Part shown: piece by piece, positions 1 through 8,071 of the stretch
How positions within the stretch are numbered: the stretch's first letter is position 1
How the letters are laid out: every line of letters starts with the position of its first letter
Assembly (NCBI GenBank): GCA_015999985.1
Contig: JAECRA010000025.1
Location: 1 to 59,018 of the forward strand
Reading direction: 5' to 3'
DNA length: 59,018 nt
DNA from: Comamonadaceae bacterium
GTDB lineage: Bacteria; Pseudomonadota; Gammaproteobacteria; Burkholderiales; Burkholderiaceae_C
Program-made: the position numbers and the translations under genes
Notes under the pieces: generated by a model
Databases searched by the model: none
What the model was told of the DNA's origin: nothing
Seen by the model: only the letters and a program-made list of their open reading frames with translations

Positions 1-150
1 CGGAGCAAAAGAAGGTGGCTGCGCTGCCGGGCGCACTCCCCGGCCTCCGACCTAACGAGAAGAGCAGAAGGCAATTAGCAAACGGAGCGCTTAATCGACC
101 GCCGCTTGCCCTCACCCCAACCCTCTCCCCAAAGGGAGAGGGGGCAAGAG
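1..150 (-). repeat. Interspersed long repeat, copy 1 (truncated by window start)
   Basis: Read on the minus strand, this stretch matches the first part of the repeats at 13959-14375 and 33592-34024. It has the CCCTCTCCC...GGGAGAGGG hairpin, then a GTGAGGGCAAGCGGCGGT-like segment, then GGAGGCCGGG.GTGCGCCCGGC and the CACCTTCTTTTGCT segment. The window starts inside it. No gene is supported here: the open frames on both strands change with repeat copy and have no family features. Confidence 0.8.
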
Positions 151-163
151 AGGGAGAAACCTC

Positions 164-946
164 TCACGTAGACGGCAAAGGCCTCACACTGACCTCAGAA
201 CTAATGATCTCCCTCAACCCCGTGCCAGTCTGCACGCGCAAAGCCCCATTGGCCGCGACGCCAAGAGCCTGGCCCTCCGTGCCATCAGACAGCCGCACCG
301 CCAGCCCCGCGAACGCATCGCGTGCATTGAAACGCTCCACCAACGGCGCAAAGCCTTGGCGCTCGAATGCACGCACAGCACGTACCAGCGGTGGCGCCAG
401 ACGCTCCAGCGCAGTGGGCGCATCCAGTGCCGGATCAAGCGCCTTGAGCCAAGCGGGCCGCGTGGAGAAATCAATACCTTCCAGGGGCTCGATGTTGATG
501 CCAATGCCTATCACCACGAAGCGCCCAGCGGCCTGTGCTGTCCCTGCCGTCTCAACCAGAATGCCGGCCAGCTTGCGGCCCTGCCACCACAGGTCGTTAG
601 GCCATTTGAGCCGAATGTCAGGGTGCAGGCTTTCGGCCACCGAGAGGCCCACTGCGAGCGACAAACCCGACCAGTCGGCAGGCTCCAGCGGAAGCCCGAT
701 AGAAAACGACAGCGTGCCCCCTAGCTCGCCAGGGCCGCCCTGCCATTGGCGACCCATGCGGCCACGCCCTGCTGTCTGCCGCTCGGCCACCAGCAGCGTG
801 GGCGCGTCGCGTCCGGCGCGTGCACGGCGTATCAGCTCGGTGTTGGTGGAGTCGATTTCCGGTAACAGTTCGGCGATAAAGCCGGGAAGTACGGGCGCTA
901 CCGCTTGCTCGATAGCATCAAGGCGCCAAGAGATAGAGCCATTCAT
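164..946 (-). CDS. birA: Biotin--[acetyl-CoA-carboxylase] ligase, group I (no HTH)
   Basis: The 260-residue protein activates biotin with ATP and transfers it to the biotin carboxyl carrier protein of acetyl-CoA carboxylase in the cytoplasm. Visible motifs are DSTNTE near residue 29, the biotinyl-AMP loop GRGRMGRQW near 73, KWPNDLW near 123 and GIGIN near 153, followed by a small C-terminal SH3-like domain. It lacks the N-terminal winged helix of E. coli BirA, so it should be an enzyme only and not a repressor. I chose the ATG at 946 (MNGSIS): an upstream in-frame start would add a Glu/Lys-rich stretch that is only the end of the SET gene read in another frame. It lies 11 bp after the SET gene, so the two are probably cotranscribed. 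Confidence 0.93.
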   Translation of the reverse strand: MNGSISWRLDAIEQAVAPVLPGFIAELLPEIDSTNTELIRRARAGRDAPTLLVAERQTAGRGRMGRQWQGGPGELGGTLSFSIGLPLEPADWSGLSLAVGLSVAESLHPDIRLKWPNDLWWQGRKLAGILVETAGTAQAAGRFVVIGIGINIEPLEGIDFSTRPAWLKALDPALDAPTALERLAPPLVRAVRAFERQGFAPLVERFNARDAFAGLAVRLSDGTEGQALGVAANGALRVQTGTGLREIISSEVSVRPLPST

Positions 947-957
947 ATGCGTTATCT

Positions 958-1533
958 CTACTTGCTCTTCTTCTTGGACTTTTTCTTCTTTTTCTTGGCC
1001 TTCTTCTTTTCCAGTGGCGCCAGCAAAGTGCCCCGGCACTGCGTGCTACCGCACCAGCAAGGGTAGTCGGCCAGCAGCTCGAGGGTCATCGGCTCATCTA
1101 TCACCAGGCCGTAGTCGTAGTTCAACTCCTGGCCTGCCTTGATGGGGCGCAGCGACTTGATGAAGATGCGGCCATCTTCCTCGTCCGCTTCGCAATTGGG
1201 CTCGCAGCTGTGATTGATCCAGCGTGAAGAGTTGCCGCCGTACGCTGCATCGATCACGCGGTCTTCGTCCACATGAAAATAGAACGTGTGGTTGGGCTGT
1301 GCAGGGTCATGCGGGTGGCGGCGCTGCGCTTCATCCCACCCTATGATTTCACCTACATACTCAATGATGCGCTCACCAGCAGGAATATCCTGCACTGCGA
1401 ACACCCCCTTGCCGTGCACCCCAGAACGTCGGGTTTGTATGCGCCGACCGCTATCTCCGGCAGATGACGCCTCCTCGGGTGGCAGCGAGCCTTGCGAAGC
1501 AGAGGAGCTTTTGGGCCTGGTTTTTGAAGGCAC
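958..1533 (-). CDS. SET-domain protein-lysine methyltransferase
   Basis: This 191-residue protein carries a complete SET fold: the RRSGVHGKGVFA start (residues 35-46), the SAM-binding NHSCEPN motif (107-113), the catalytic LNYDYG segment (137-142) and a post-SET cysteine cluster CWCGSTQC (159-166). Family members transfer methyl groups from S-adenosylmethionine to lysine side chains; the bacterial substrate is unknown here. The last 16 residues are almost all lysine (176-191), a tail that could bind nucleic acid or could itself be methylated (inference). It is transcribed just ahead of birA and divergently from topB, separated by 87 bp that must hold both promoters. Confidence 0.88.
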   Translation of the reverse strand: MPSKTRPKSSSASQGSLPPEEASSAGDSGRRIQTRRSGVHGKGVFAVQDIPAGERIIEYVGEIIGWDEAQRRHPHDPAQPNHTFYFHVDEDRVIDAAYGGNSSRWINHSCEPNCEADEEDGRIFIKSLRPIKAGQELNYDYGLVIDEPMTLELLADYPCWCGSTQCRGTLLAPLEKKKAKKKKKKSKKKSK

Positions 1534-1620
1534 GGCGAAAGTTTGTTATGGTGAATTTATGCGTATGCGCGTGCACATGTGTGCGAGCGCGCCCGCGCGA
1601 GGAAAACGAATTCTAGCCAC

Positions 1621-4602
1621 ATGAAAACATTGGTCATTGCAGAGAAGCCTTCGGTTGCTCAGGATATCGTGCGTGCACTCACGCCCGTAGCCGGCAAATT
1701 CGACAAGCACGACGAGCACTTTGAGAACGAACATTACGTCGTCACCAGCGCCGTGGGTCACCTCTTGGAGATCCAGGCGCCGGAACAATACGACGTCAAG
1801 CGCGGCAAGTGGAGCTTTGCCCACTTGCCCGTCATTCCGCCCCACTTCGACCTCAAACCGGTAGACAAGACCAAGACGCGCCTGAACGCCGTGGTCAAGC
1901 AGGCCCGGCGCAAGGACGTGAACGCCCTCATCAACGCGTGTGACGCGGGGCGTGAAGGCGAACTGATCTTCAGGTTGATCGAGCAGTACGCGCTGGAAGG
2001 CAAGCATGCCAGCAAGCCGGTGCGGCGCCTGTGGCTGCAAAGCATGACACCCCAGGCCATCCGGGACGGGTTCGACAACCTTCGCTCCGATGTCCAAATG
2101 CAGGGGCTGGCAGATGCAGCACGCAGCCGCAGCGAAGCCGACTGGTTGGTAGGCATCAACGGCACGCGGGCCATGACGGCCTTCAACTCGCGCGATGGCG
2201 GCTTCTTTCTGACCACCGTGGGCCGCGTGCAGACCCCCACCCTGGCGGTGGTGGTAGAGCGCGAAGAGCAGATTCGCAAACACGTGGCGCGCGACTACTG
2301 GGAGATTCACGCGACTTTTGGTGCCCTGGCGGGCGAATACACCGGCAAATGGTTCGATCCAGCCTGGAAAAAAGGTGAAGACAGCGAAGCACGCGCGGAC
2401 CGCGTGTGGGTGGAGCAAGAGGCACGCGCTATTGCCGAGGCCGTCCGGGGCAAGTCGTGCACCGTCAAGGAAGAGAGCAAGCCGACGACCCAAGCCTCAC
2501 CGCTGCTGTTCGATCTGACCAGTCTGCAACGTGAAGCCAACGGCAAATTCGGCTTTTCAGCCAAGACCACGCTGGCGCTGGCTCAATCGCTCTACGAACG
2601 GCACAAGGCACTGACCTACCCCCGTACCGATTCGCGCTATCTGCCTGAAGACTACGTGCCTGTGGCGCGCAAGACCTTCGAGATGCTGGCCTCCAGCGGC
2701 CAGCGGCACCTTGCACCGCATGCCAAGCTGGGGCTGGAACAAGGCTATGTCAGGCCCAACCGGCGTATTTTTGACAACACCAAGGTCTCTGACCACTTTG
2801 CCATCATCCCCACCCTGGAAGCACCAGGCGCGCTGTCTGAGGCAGAGCAAAAGCTCTACGACCTGGTGGTGCGGCGCTTCATGGCGGTGTTCTACCCCAG
2901 TGCCGAATACCTGGTGACGACCCGGATCACCACATATGCGCCCGGCGCTGGAGCCGCCCTCCAAGATAAGGCCTACAACTTCCGCTCAGACGGCAAGGTG
3001 CTGGTCAAGGCCGGTTGGTTGGCCATCTACGGCAAGGAAGCCGCCAACGAAGCGGGAGATGGCAAGGACGAAGGCAAAACGCTCGTACCTGTGCAGCCGG
3101 GCGAGAAAGTGCTGGCCAACGAAGTTGAGCCCAAGGCCCTGCGTACGCGCCCGCCAGCTCGCTACAGCGAAGCCACGCTGCTGGGCGCCATGGAAGGCGC
3201 AGGCAAGTGGATAGAAGACGACGAGCTGCGCGAGGCCATGCAGGAAAAGGGTCTGGGCACGCCCGCTACGCGCGCCGCCATCATTGAAGGCCTGCTCAAC
3301 GAGAAATACATGCTTCGCGAAGGCCGGGAGATGATCCCGACCGCCAAGGCGTTCCAGTTGATGACCTTGTTGCGCGGACTGGAAGTGGAAGAGCTCAGCA
3401 AGCCCGAACTGACCGGCGAATGGGAATACAAGCTGTCGCAAATGGAGCAAGGGCGCCTCTCGCGCGCAGACTTCATGCAAGAGATCGCGGCGATGACCGA
3501 GCGCATCGTCAAGAAAGCCAAGGAATACGACCGCGACACGGTACCCGGTGACTACGCCACGCTGCAGACTCCGTGTCCGCACTGCGCCGGCGTCGTGAAG
3601 GAAAACTACCGCCGCTATGCCTGCACCGGCCCTGCGGGTGACGGTGAGGGCGCCTGCGGGTTCTCGTTCACCAAGACCCCTGCCGGCCGCGCCTTCGCGC
3701 TAGAAGAAGCCGAGGCATTCCTGCGCGACCGCAAGATCGGCCCGCTGGAAGGCTTTCGCAGCAAGGCGGGCTGGCCCTTCGTCGCCGAGCTCACCCTGGT
3801 GCGGGATGAAGAGGCGGACAACTTCAAACTAGAGTTTGATTTTGGCGAGGACGCACGGGCAGAACAGAGCGGAGAGATCGTTGATCTGTCTGGCGTGCCC
3901 AGCCTGGGCGCTTGCCCCAAGTGCGGCGGCCCGGTGAAGCTGTTTGGCAAGAACTACGTGTGCGAACGCTCCGTACCTACCAACGAGCAGCCAACGCCAA
4001 GTTGCGACTTCAAAAGCGGACAAACCATCCTGCAGCAGCCGGTGGAGCCTGAGCAGATGACCAAGCTGCTCGCCGAAGGCCGCACCGATCTGCTGGACAA
4101 GTTCGTCAGCATGCGAACCCGCCGTACGTTCAAGGCACGGCTGACGTGGAACGCCGAAGAGAACAAGGTGATCTTCGAGTTTGAGCCCCGCGAAGGCAAG
4201 GCGGGCAAGTACCCGGCACGCCCCGCCGCAGCTAAAAAGACGGCCTCTCGTGCCGGTGCAGCCAAGACCGCCAGCAAGGCCGCGGGCAAAACTGCCGCTC
4301 CTGCCAAGAAAGCTGCCGCCAAGAAAACGGCAACACCCAAAGCCGCCAAGGCTGAAAAACCCAAGGCACCCCGGGCCGGAACCCTCAAGCCCAGCCAGGT
4401 ACTTGCCGCCGTCATTGGCGACGGACCATTTGGGCGCGGCGAGGTCGTCAAGCTGCTGTGGGACTACATCAAAGCCCACAACCTGCAAGACCCCAAGGAC
4501 AAGCGCACCATCGTGGCCGACGCCAAACTTCGCCCGGTATTTGGCGCTGACAGCGTGGGCATGTTCAAGCTGGCGGGGATTGCAGGTGAACATCTAAGCT
4601 AA
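1621..4602 (+). CDS. topB: DNA topoisomerase III with C-terminal SWIB domain
   Basis: Type IA topoisomerase of 993 residues that relaxes and decatenates DNA through a single-strand break. The TOPRIM domain has EKPSVAQ near residue 8 and the acidic DAGREGE at 108-114. The active-site tyrosine is Tyr333 in TYPRTDSRYLP. Two C-terminal zinc-ribbon modules begin at CPHC (about 651) and CPKC (about 765). An Ala/Lys-rich linker (about 865-918) leads to a SWIB/MDM2-type domain (about 920-993) with the pattern LKPSQVLAAVIG, LWDYIKAHNLQDP and DAKLRPVFG. SWIB domains are best known from eukaryotic SWI/SNF and from chlamydial topoisomerase I fusions. The ATG at 1621 was chosen because MKTLVIAEKPSVA is the usual family start; an upstream in-frame ATG at 1579 is not conserved in type. 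Confidence 0.95.
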   Translation: MKTLVIAEKPSVAQDIVRALTPVAGKFDKHDEHFENEHYVVTSAVGHLLEIQAPEQYDVKRGKWSFAHLPVIPPHFDLKPVDKTKTRLNAVVKQARRKDVNALINACDAGREGELIFRLIEQYALEGKHASKPVRRLWLQSMTPQAIRDGFDNLRSDVQMQGLADAARSRSEADWLVGINGTRAMTAFNSRDGGFFLTTVGRVQTPTLAVVVEREEQIRKHVARDYWEIHATFGALAGEYTGKWFDPAWKKGEDSEARADRVWVEQEARAIAEAVRGKSCTVKEESKPTTQASPLLFDLTSLQREANGKFGFSAKTTLALAQSLYERHKALTYPRTDSRYLPEDYVPVARKTFEMLASSGQRHLAPHAKLGLEQGYVRPNRRIFDNTKVSDHFAIIPTLEAPGALSEAEQKLYDLVVRRFMAVFYPSAEYLVTTRITTYAPGAGAALQDKAYNFRSDGKVLVKAGWLAIYGKEAANEAGDGKDEGKTLVPVQPGEKVLANEVEPKALRTRPPARYSEATLLGAMEGAGKWIEDDELREAMQEKGLGTPATRAAIIEGLLNEKYMLREGREMIPTAKAFQLMTLLRGLEVEELSKPELTGEWEYKLSQMEQGRLSRADFMQEIAAMTERIVKKAKEYDRDTVPGDYATLQTPCPHCAGVVKENYRRYACTGPAGDGEGACGFSFTKTPAGRAFALEEAEAFLRDRKIGPLEGFRSKAGWPFVAELTLVRDEEADNFKLEFDFGEDARAEQSGEIVDLSGVPSLGACPKCGGPVKLFGKNYVCERSVPTNEQPTPSCDFKSGQTILQQPVEPEQMTKLLAEGRTDLLDKFVSMRTRRTFKARLTWNAEENKVIFEFEPREGKAGKYPARPAAAKKTASRAGAAKTASKAAGKTAAPAKKAAAKKTATPKAAKAEKPKAPRAGTLKPSQVLAAVIGDGPFGRGEVVKLLWDYIKAHNLQDPKDKRTIVADAKLRPVFGADSVGMFKLAGIAGEHLS

Positions 4603-4865
4603 ATAGGCCGGTGAAGCGCTTTCGCACCTTGCGCTGCACCAGTCAAGTCCCAGCGGAACGCAGCCTGTTCTGCCGCCGCAGGATCTTGCTGGTGCGCCTA
4701 ACCCACTTCTTGTGAGCGGCTATTCGCCGCCGATGGGGCGGCAAAAGGCGAAAGAATCGAACATCGGGCTAGGCAGCCCTAGCTACTGCATGGAAGTGTT
4801 CGCACTCCTTGATCCGTTCGAGCTCAGGACAGGCACGGCGCGACCGGATACTTATGCTGCATAAG
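4603..4865. promoter_or_regulatory. Intergenic region with inverted repeat CTTATG-CTG-CATAAG
   Basis: The 306-bp gap between topB and the SlyD-like gene holds no gene I can support. Its one clear signal is a perfect inverted repeat with 6-bp arms and a 3-bp spacer at 4851-4865, 44 bp before the start codon. It could be an operator for a small dimeric regulator. No confident -35/-10 pair was identified. Confidence 0.35.
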
Positions 4866-4908
4866 ACATTGAAATTAGAAAAAAGCAACTGTTCGTCGAG
4901 ATAAAACC

Positions 4909-5379
4909 ATGAAAATTACACGCGATACTGCCGTTACCCTGAATTTCCGCATCACCGACCTGAAGGGCAAACCGCTTGAGTCAGGCACGACTTCCTACTT
5001 GCACGGTGGCTACGAGAACCTGTTTCCCAAGGCAGAAGAATTGCTTGAAGGCAAGGCTGTGGGCGAAAGCATCAGCTGCGAGCTTCAGCCAGCTGATGCT
5101 TTCGGTGATCGCGACGAAGCATTGACCCGCACCCTCGCCAAGGCAGATTTCCCGCCGGGCGTCAAAGTGGGCGGCCAGTTACAGGGCCCTGGGCCCGATG
5201 GTCAGCCCCGCCTGTTCCATGTGGTCAAGATCAAAGGCCCCGAAGTCCTTCTCGATGGCAACCACCCACTCGCTGGTCAGGCCATCCGCTTTGCCGCTAC
5301 GGTGAAAGAAGTCCGGGCAGCCAGCGCAGAGGAAATCACCCACCGGCACGTGCATGGTGACCATGGTCACCACCATTGA
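4909..5379 (+). CDS. SlyD-like FKBP-type peptidyl-prolyl cis-trans isomerase
   Basis: The 156-residue protein is an FKBP isomerase/chaperone of the SlyD/FkpB type, acting on proline peptide bonds in the cytoplasm (no signal peptide). It has the N-terminal FKBP strand (VTLNFRITDLKGKPLES), the IF-domain insert, the family motif NHPLAGQAIRF near residue 117, and a histidine-rich tail HRHVHGDHGHHH. Such His tails in SlyD bind nickel or zinc. The tail is shorter than in E. coli SlyD and lacks its cysteines. The start is the ATG after GAGATAAAACC. The MFS gene follows after 29 bp and may share the transcript. Confidence 0.9.
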   Translation: MKITRDTAVTLNFRITDLKGKPLESGTTSYLHGGYENLFPKAEELLEGKAVGESISCELQPADAFGDRDEALTRTLAKADFPPGVKVGGQLQGPGPDGQPRLFHVVKIKGPEVLLDGNHPLAGQAIRFAATVKEVRAASAEEITHRHVHGDHGHHH

Positions 5380-5408
5380 CCCTGAACCGACCCTGACAAG
5401 CACGGCTC

Positions 5409-6668
5409 GTGAACCCCTCCAACGCTACAGGTAGCGGGGCTGCCCCAGGCTCGTCCCTGAGCCCCCGGCTGGCCTGGATCATGCTGTTGACGCTGGCAAG
5501 CGCTTTTGCGCTCAGCCAGGCGTTTCGAACAGCAGCCTCCATCATGGGCCCCCCTCTGGCCCGCGAACTCAGTCTGTCGCCCCAGCAGTTGGGACTATGG
5601 GCAGCCGCATTTCACTTTGCGTTCGGATTCATGCAATTGGTCATGGGGGTCTCGATTGATCTCTTTGGCGTGCGCCGCACCATAGTGGCCGCATTTCCCC
5701 TGGCCATCGCTGGGGCCGTGATTTCAGCCAATGCCCAGGGCTACGGCGCCCTGCTGTTTGGCCAGATGCTGATTGGCACCGGCTGCGCGCCTGCCTTTCT
5801 CGTCTGTACGATCTTTATCTCTCGTCATTTCCACCCAGATAAGTTCACGTCCACGTCTGGCCTGATCATGAGTATCAGCAGTATTGGCGTGCTGGCCACC
5901 GCAACCCCCATGGCCTGGTTGATCGACATCAGCTCATGGCGCTGGGGGTTCTGGGCCATGGCTGCAGGCGCCCTGATGGCGTGGGTCTGCATCTGGTGGC
6001 TGGTGCATGAGCCTGCCACCAAAAACCCAGGCCCTGTTCAGGGCCGGCCTCACCCTTTCGCGGCCCTGCGCGAAATGTTGCTGCTGTTCAAACTGCCTCA
6101 CACCGCAGGCCTCGTCATGTACGCTGCGGTGACCTACGCAGGCTTCATCGCCTTGCGCGGACTGTGGCTGGGTCCCTTGCTGATCGACCGTCATGATTTC
6201 TCGTTGGTACAGACCGGCAACGTCGCCCTTGTGATGACATTGGCAAGCATGCTCAGCCCTGCCGTTTTTGGCCGCTTTGATCCGGGTGGCGTGCGACGCG
6301 TGCGCTGGATGATCTGGCTATCCGGACTGTCGGCCATCTTGCTGGCGACCATGGGGCTGGTGTCACTGGCGTGGGTAGACGTAGGGTTTGCCATCGGCTA
6401 TGGACTGCTCTCCGGATATGGCGTGCTGCAGTACGGATACGTTCACAGCGCCTACCCTGCGGCCGTCCGCGGCCGGGCTCTTTCGCTGTTTACCATGGCC
6501 ATGTTCCTTGGCATCTCCTTGATGCAATGGGCCACGGGTTTCGCTGCGTCACTGGCGCAAGCCGCTGGAGTCGAGCCGTTCAAGGCTGTATTGCTGACGA
6601 TGAGCGCCATGTTGCTCGCAGGAGCCTTTGCATTCTGGAAACTGCCGCAAAAGCCAAACGCCGACTGA
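5409..6668 (+). CDS. Major facilitator superfamily transporter
   Basis: A 419-residue inner-membrane protein with about twelve hydrophobic segments. It has the MFS loop signature between helices 2 and 3 (MGVSIDLFGVRRT, about residue 80) and a second-half repeat beginning near residue 235. The family exports or imports small solutes with a proton gradient; the substrate cannot be read from the sequence. The only start giving a full first helix is a GTG at 5409 with a weak ribosome binding site, 29 bp after the SlyD-like gene. No substrate-linked neighbours give a hint. Confidence 0.85.
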   Translation: MNPSNATGSGAAPGSSLSPRLAWIMLLTLASAFALSQAFRTAASIMGPPLARELSLSPQQLGLWAAAFHFAFGFMQLVMGVSIDLFGVRRTIVAAFPLAIAGAVISANAQGYGALLFGQMLIGTGCAPAFLVCTIFISRHFHPDKFTSTSGLIMSISSIGVLATATPMAWLIDISSWRWGFWAMAAGALMAWVCIWWLVHEPATKNPGPVQGRPHPFAALREMLLLFKLPHTAGLVMYAAVTYAGFIALRGLWLGPLLIDRHDFSLVQTGNVALVMTLASMLSPAVFGRFDPGGVRRVRWMIWLSGLSAILLATMGLVSLAWVDVGFAIGYGLLSGYGVLQYGYVHSAYPAAVRGRALSLFTMAMFLGISLMQWATGFAASLAQAAGVEPFKAVLLTMSAMLLAGAFAFWKLPQKPNAD

Positions 6669-6754
6669 ACCTTGAGCGCTTACCTTTTGAAGCCCCAAGC
6701 CCACCCTCTCAGGCATACTGATATGGTCTGTTCCAAGACAAGGAGTTTGCTGCC

Positions 6755-6910
6755 ATGAAACGTATTTACCTTCTCATCTGCACGGTGGCATTGGGCGCGC
6801 TGGCCCTGGCCGGGTGCGTGACGACCGGAGCCGGCGCAGGCGGCAGCGGGGCCTCATCCGGCAGTGGTGTCACGGTGTACGGCACCATGGACGCAGGGAT
6901 TACGCGGTAG
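6755..6910 (+). CDS. Small lipoprotein (51 residues)
   Basis: A short gene with a good AGGAG site at 6741-6745. The product starts MKRIYLL, has a hydrophobic signal, and a lipobox LALAGC with Cys21 as the predicted lipidated residue. The mature part is Gly/Ser-rich and ends SGVTVYGTMDAGITR, which resembles the first strand of Gram-negative porins (VTLYGxxDAG). The mature peptide would be only 31 residues. It may be a genuine small outer-membrane lipoprotein or a porin-like N-terminal fragment; I do not know its function. It ends 26 bp before the DUF2007 gene. Confidence 0.65.
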   Translation: MKRIYLLICTVALGALALAGCVTTGAGAGGSGASSGSGVTVYGTMDAGITR

Positions 6911-6936
6911 ACCCTCCATTCGAGGCACTCCGGCCC

Positions 6937-7266
6937 ATGCGCCGCCTTACCCGCGCCCCCAACGCCGCCATTGCCCAGATATGGGCTGATCTTCTCTGCG
7001 AGGGCGGATACCCCGCCACAGTTCAGCGCCTGTTTCTCACTGGCGTGGCCGGTGAGTTGCCGCCCGATCAATGCCTGCCAGAAATCTGGCTGCTGCACGA
7101 TGAGCATGAGGCCGCCGCCACTGCCCTGCTCTCCGACTTGGCACGTGTCCCGCAGCGTCACTGGCTCTGCAGCGCTTGCGGCGAAGACGTCGAAGGCGGC
7201 TTCGAGCAATGCTGGCGTTGCGGCGCCCTGATGCCCCAGCCTCAACCCCAGGCCCAGTCGGACTAG
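6937..7266 (+). CDS. DUF2007-type protein with C-terminal zinc ribbon
   Basis: A 109-residue cytoplasmic protein starting MRRLTRAPNAAIAQIWADLL. The first two thirds fit the DUF2007 / putative signal-transducing fold (ferredoxin-like). The C-terminus has two CxxC pairs, CSACGEDVEGGFEQCWRCG, which form a zinc ribbon, followed by a Pro/Gln tail. The internal ATG at 6937 was chosen over a longer frame from 6814, which would overlap the lipoprotein gene in Arg-rich low-quality sequence. The molecular role of the family is not established. Confidence 0.8.
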   Translation: MRRLTRAPNAAIAQIWADLLCEGGYPATVQRLFLTGVAGELPPDQCLPEIWLLHDEHEAAATALLSDLARVPQRHWLCSACGEDVEGGFEQCWRCGALMPQPQPQAQSD

Positions 7267-7312
7267 AAACGCCGTAGCTTCCTGTGCGGACGAAACGCGG
7301 GCGTCCTAATTA

Positions 7313-7355
7313 CGTATGATATTAATTGACACATCATATGTTTCTCGCCTAATCT
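7313..7355 (+). promoter_or_regulatory. Sigma-70 promoter with inverted-repeat operator for the GntR operon
   Basis: A perfect -35 TTGACA (7326-7331) is followed after 18 bp by TAATCT (7350-7355). An imperfect inverted repeat CGTATGAT (7313-7320) / ATCATATG (7333-7340), 7 of 8 positions paired, brackets the -35 box. A dimer bound there would block RNA polymerase. This fits autoregulation by the GntR protein whose ATG is at 7380 (inference). Confidence 0.55.
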
Positions 7356-7379
7356 CGGTTCCTCAACGCTTTCAACGCC

Positions 7380-8057
7380 ATGCCGGAATCTCCAGCCATT
7401 ACCAGCCGCACCACGGACGTAGCCCAGGCCCTTCGCCTGGAAATCTTGGCCGGCAACCGATTGCCGGGAGAGCGCGTGCAACTGGAAGCACTGCGCCAGG
7501 ACTTCGGCGTTTCGCTTAGCCCCATACGCGAAGGACTATCGCGCCTGGTCGCAGAAGGCTTGCTCATACCTTCAGGCCAGCGAGGCTATCGGGTGGCCCC
7601 AGTCAGCGTAGACGAATTTCTGGACATCAAGGCGCAGCGCATCGAACTGGAGCAGCGCGCCCTGGCCGAATCCATCCGCCTAGGTGGAGAAGACTGGGAA
7701 GTCGCTCTGATGACGGCTTTTCAGCGTCTGAAGAATTTTGAAGCCAAGCGGTGGCAGGCAGACGAAATCACCGCCTGGGAAGAGCGACACCATGTCTTTC
7801 ACCGCACGCTCATCAGCGCGTGCGGATCGCCCATCCTGATGCGCTTTTGCGAGTTGCTGCATGGCATGAGTGATCGCTACCGCAGGGTACTGATGAAAAC
7901 GAGCGAGCCGGATCGCGATGTGATCCAGGAGCACCAGGCCTTGTTCGATGCGGCGCTGGCACGAAACGCCCCGCTCGCAGCCGAGGTGCTAAGCGCGCAC
8001 ATCGAACGCACCGGCGCCAGCGTGCTGCGCATGATGCGAGAACTGCCAGACCACTGA
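7380..8057 (+). CDS. GntR-family regulator, FCD subfamily
   Basis: The 225-residue protein has an N-terminal winged helix (about 12-75) with the recognition-helix pattern DFGVSLSPIREGLSRLVAEGLL and a C-terminal all-helical FCD ligand domain. FCD domains bind a metal and small carboxylates through Asp/His residues; HHVFHRTL, IQEHQALF and LSAHIERT supply candidate ligands. It heads a meta-cleavage operon and lies 14 bp from the dioxygenase gene, so it likely senses the aromatic substrate or an acidic intermediate and represses its own promoter at 7313-7355 (inference). Confidence 0.88.
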   Translation: MPESPAITSRTTDVAQALRLEILAGNRLPGERVQLEALRQDFGVSLSPIREGLSRLVAEGLLIPSGQRGYRVAPVSVDEFLDIKAQRIELEQRALAESIRLGGEDWEVALMTAFQRLKNFEAKRWQADEITAWEERHHVFHRTLISACGSPILMRFCELLHGMSDRYRRVLMKTSEPDRDVIQEHQALFDAALARNAPLAAEVLSAHIERTGASVLRMMRELPDH

Positions 8058-8071
8058 AACGAGAATTCACC

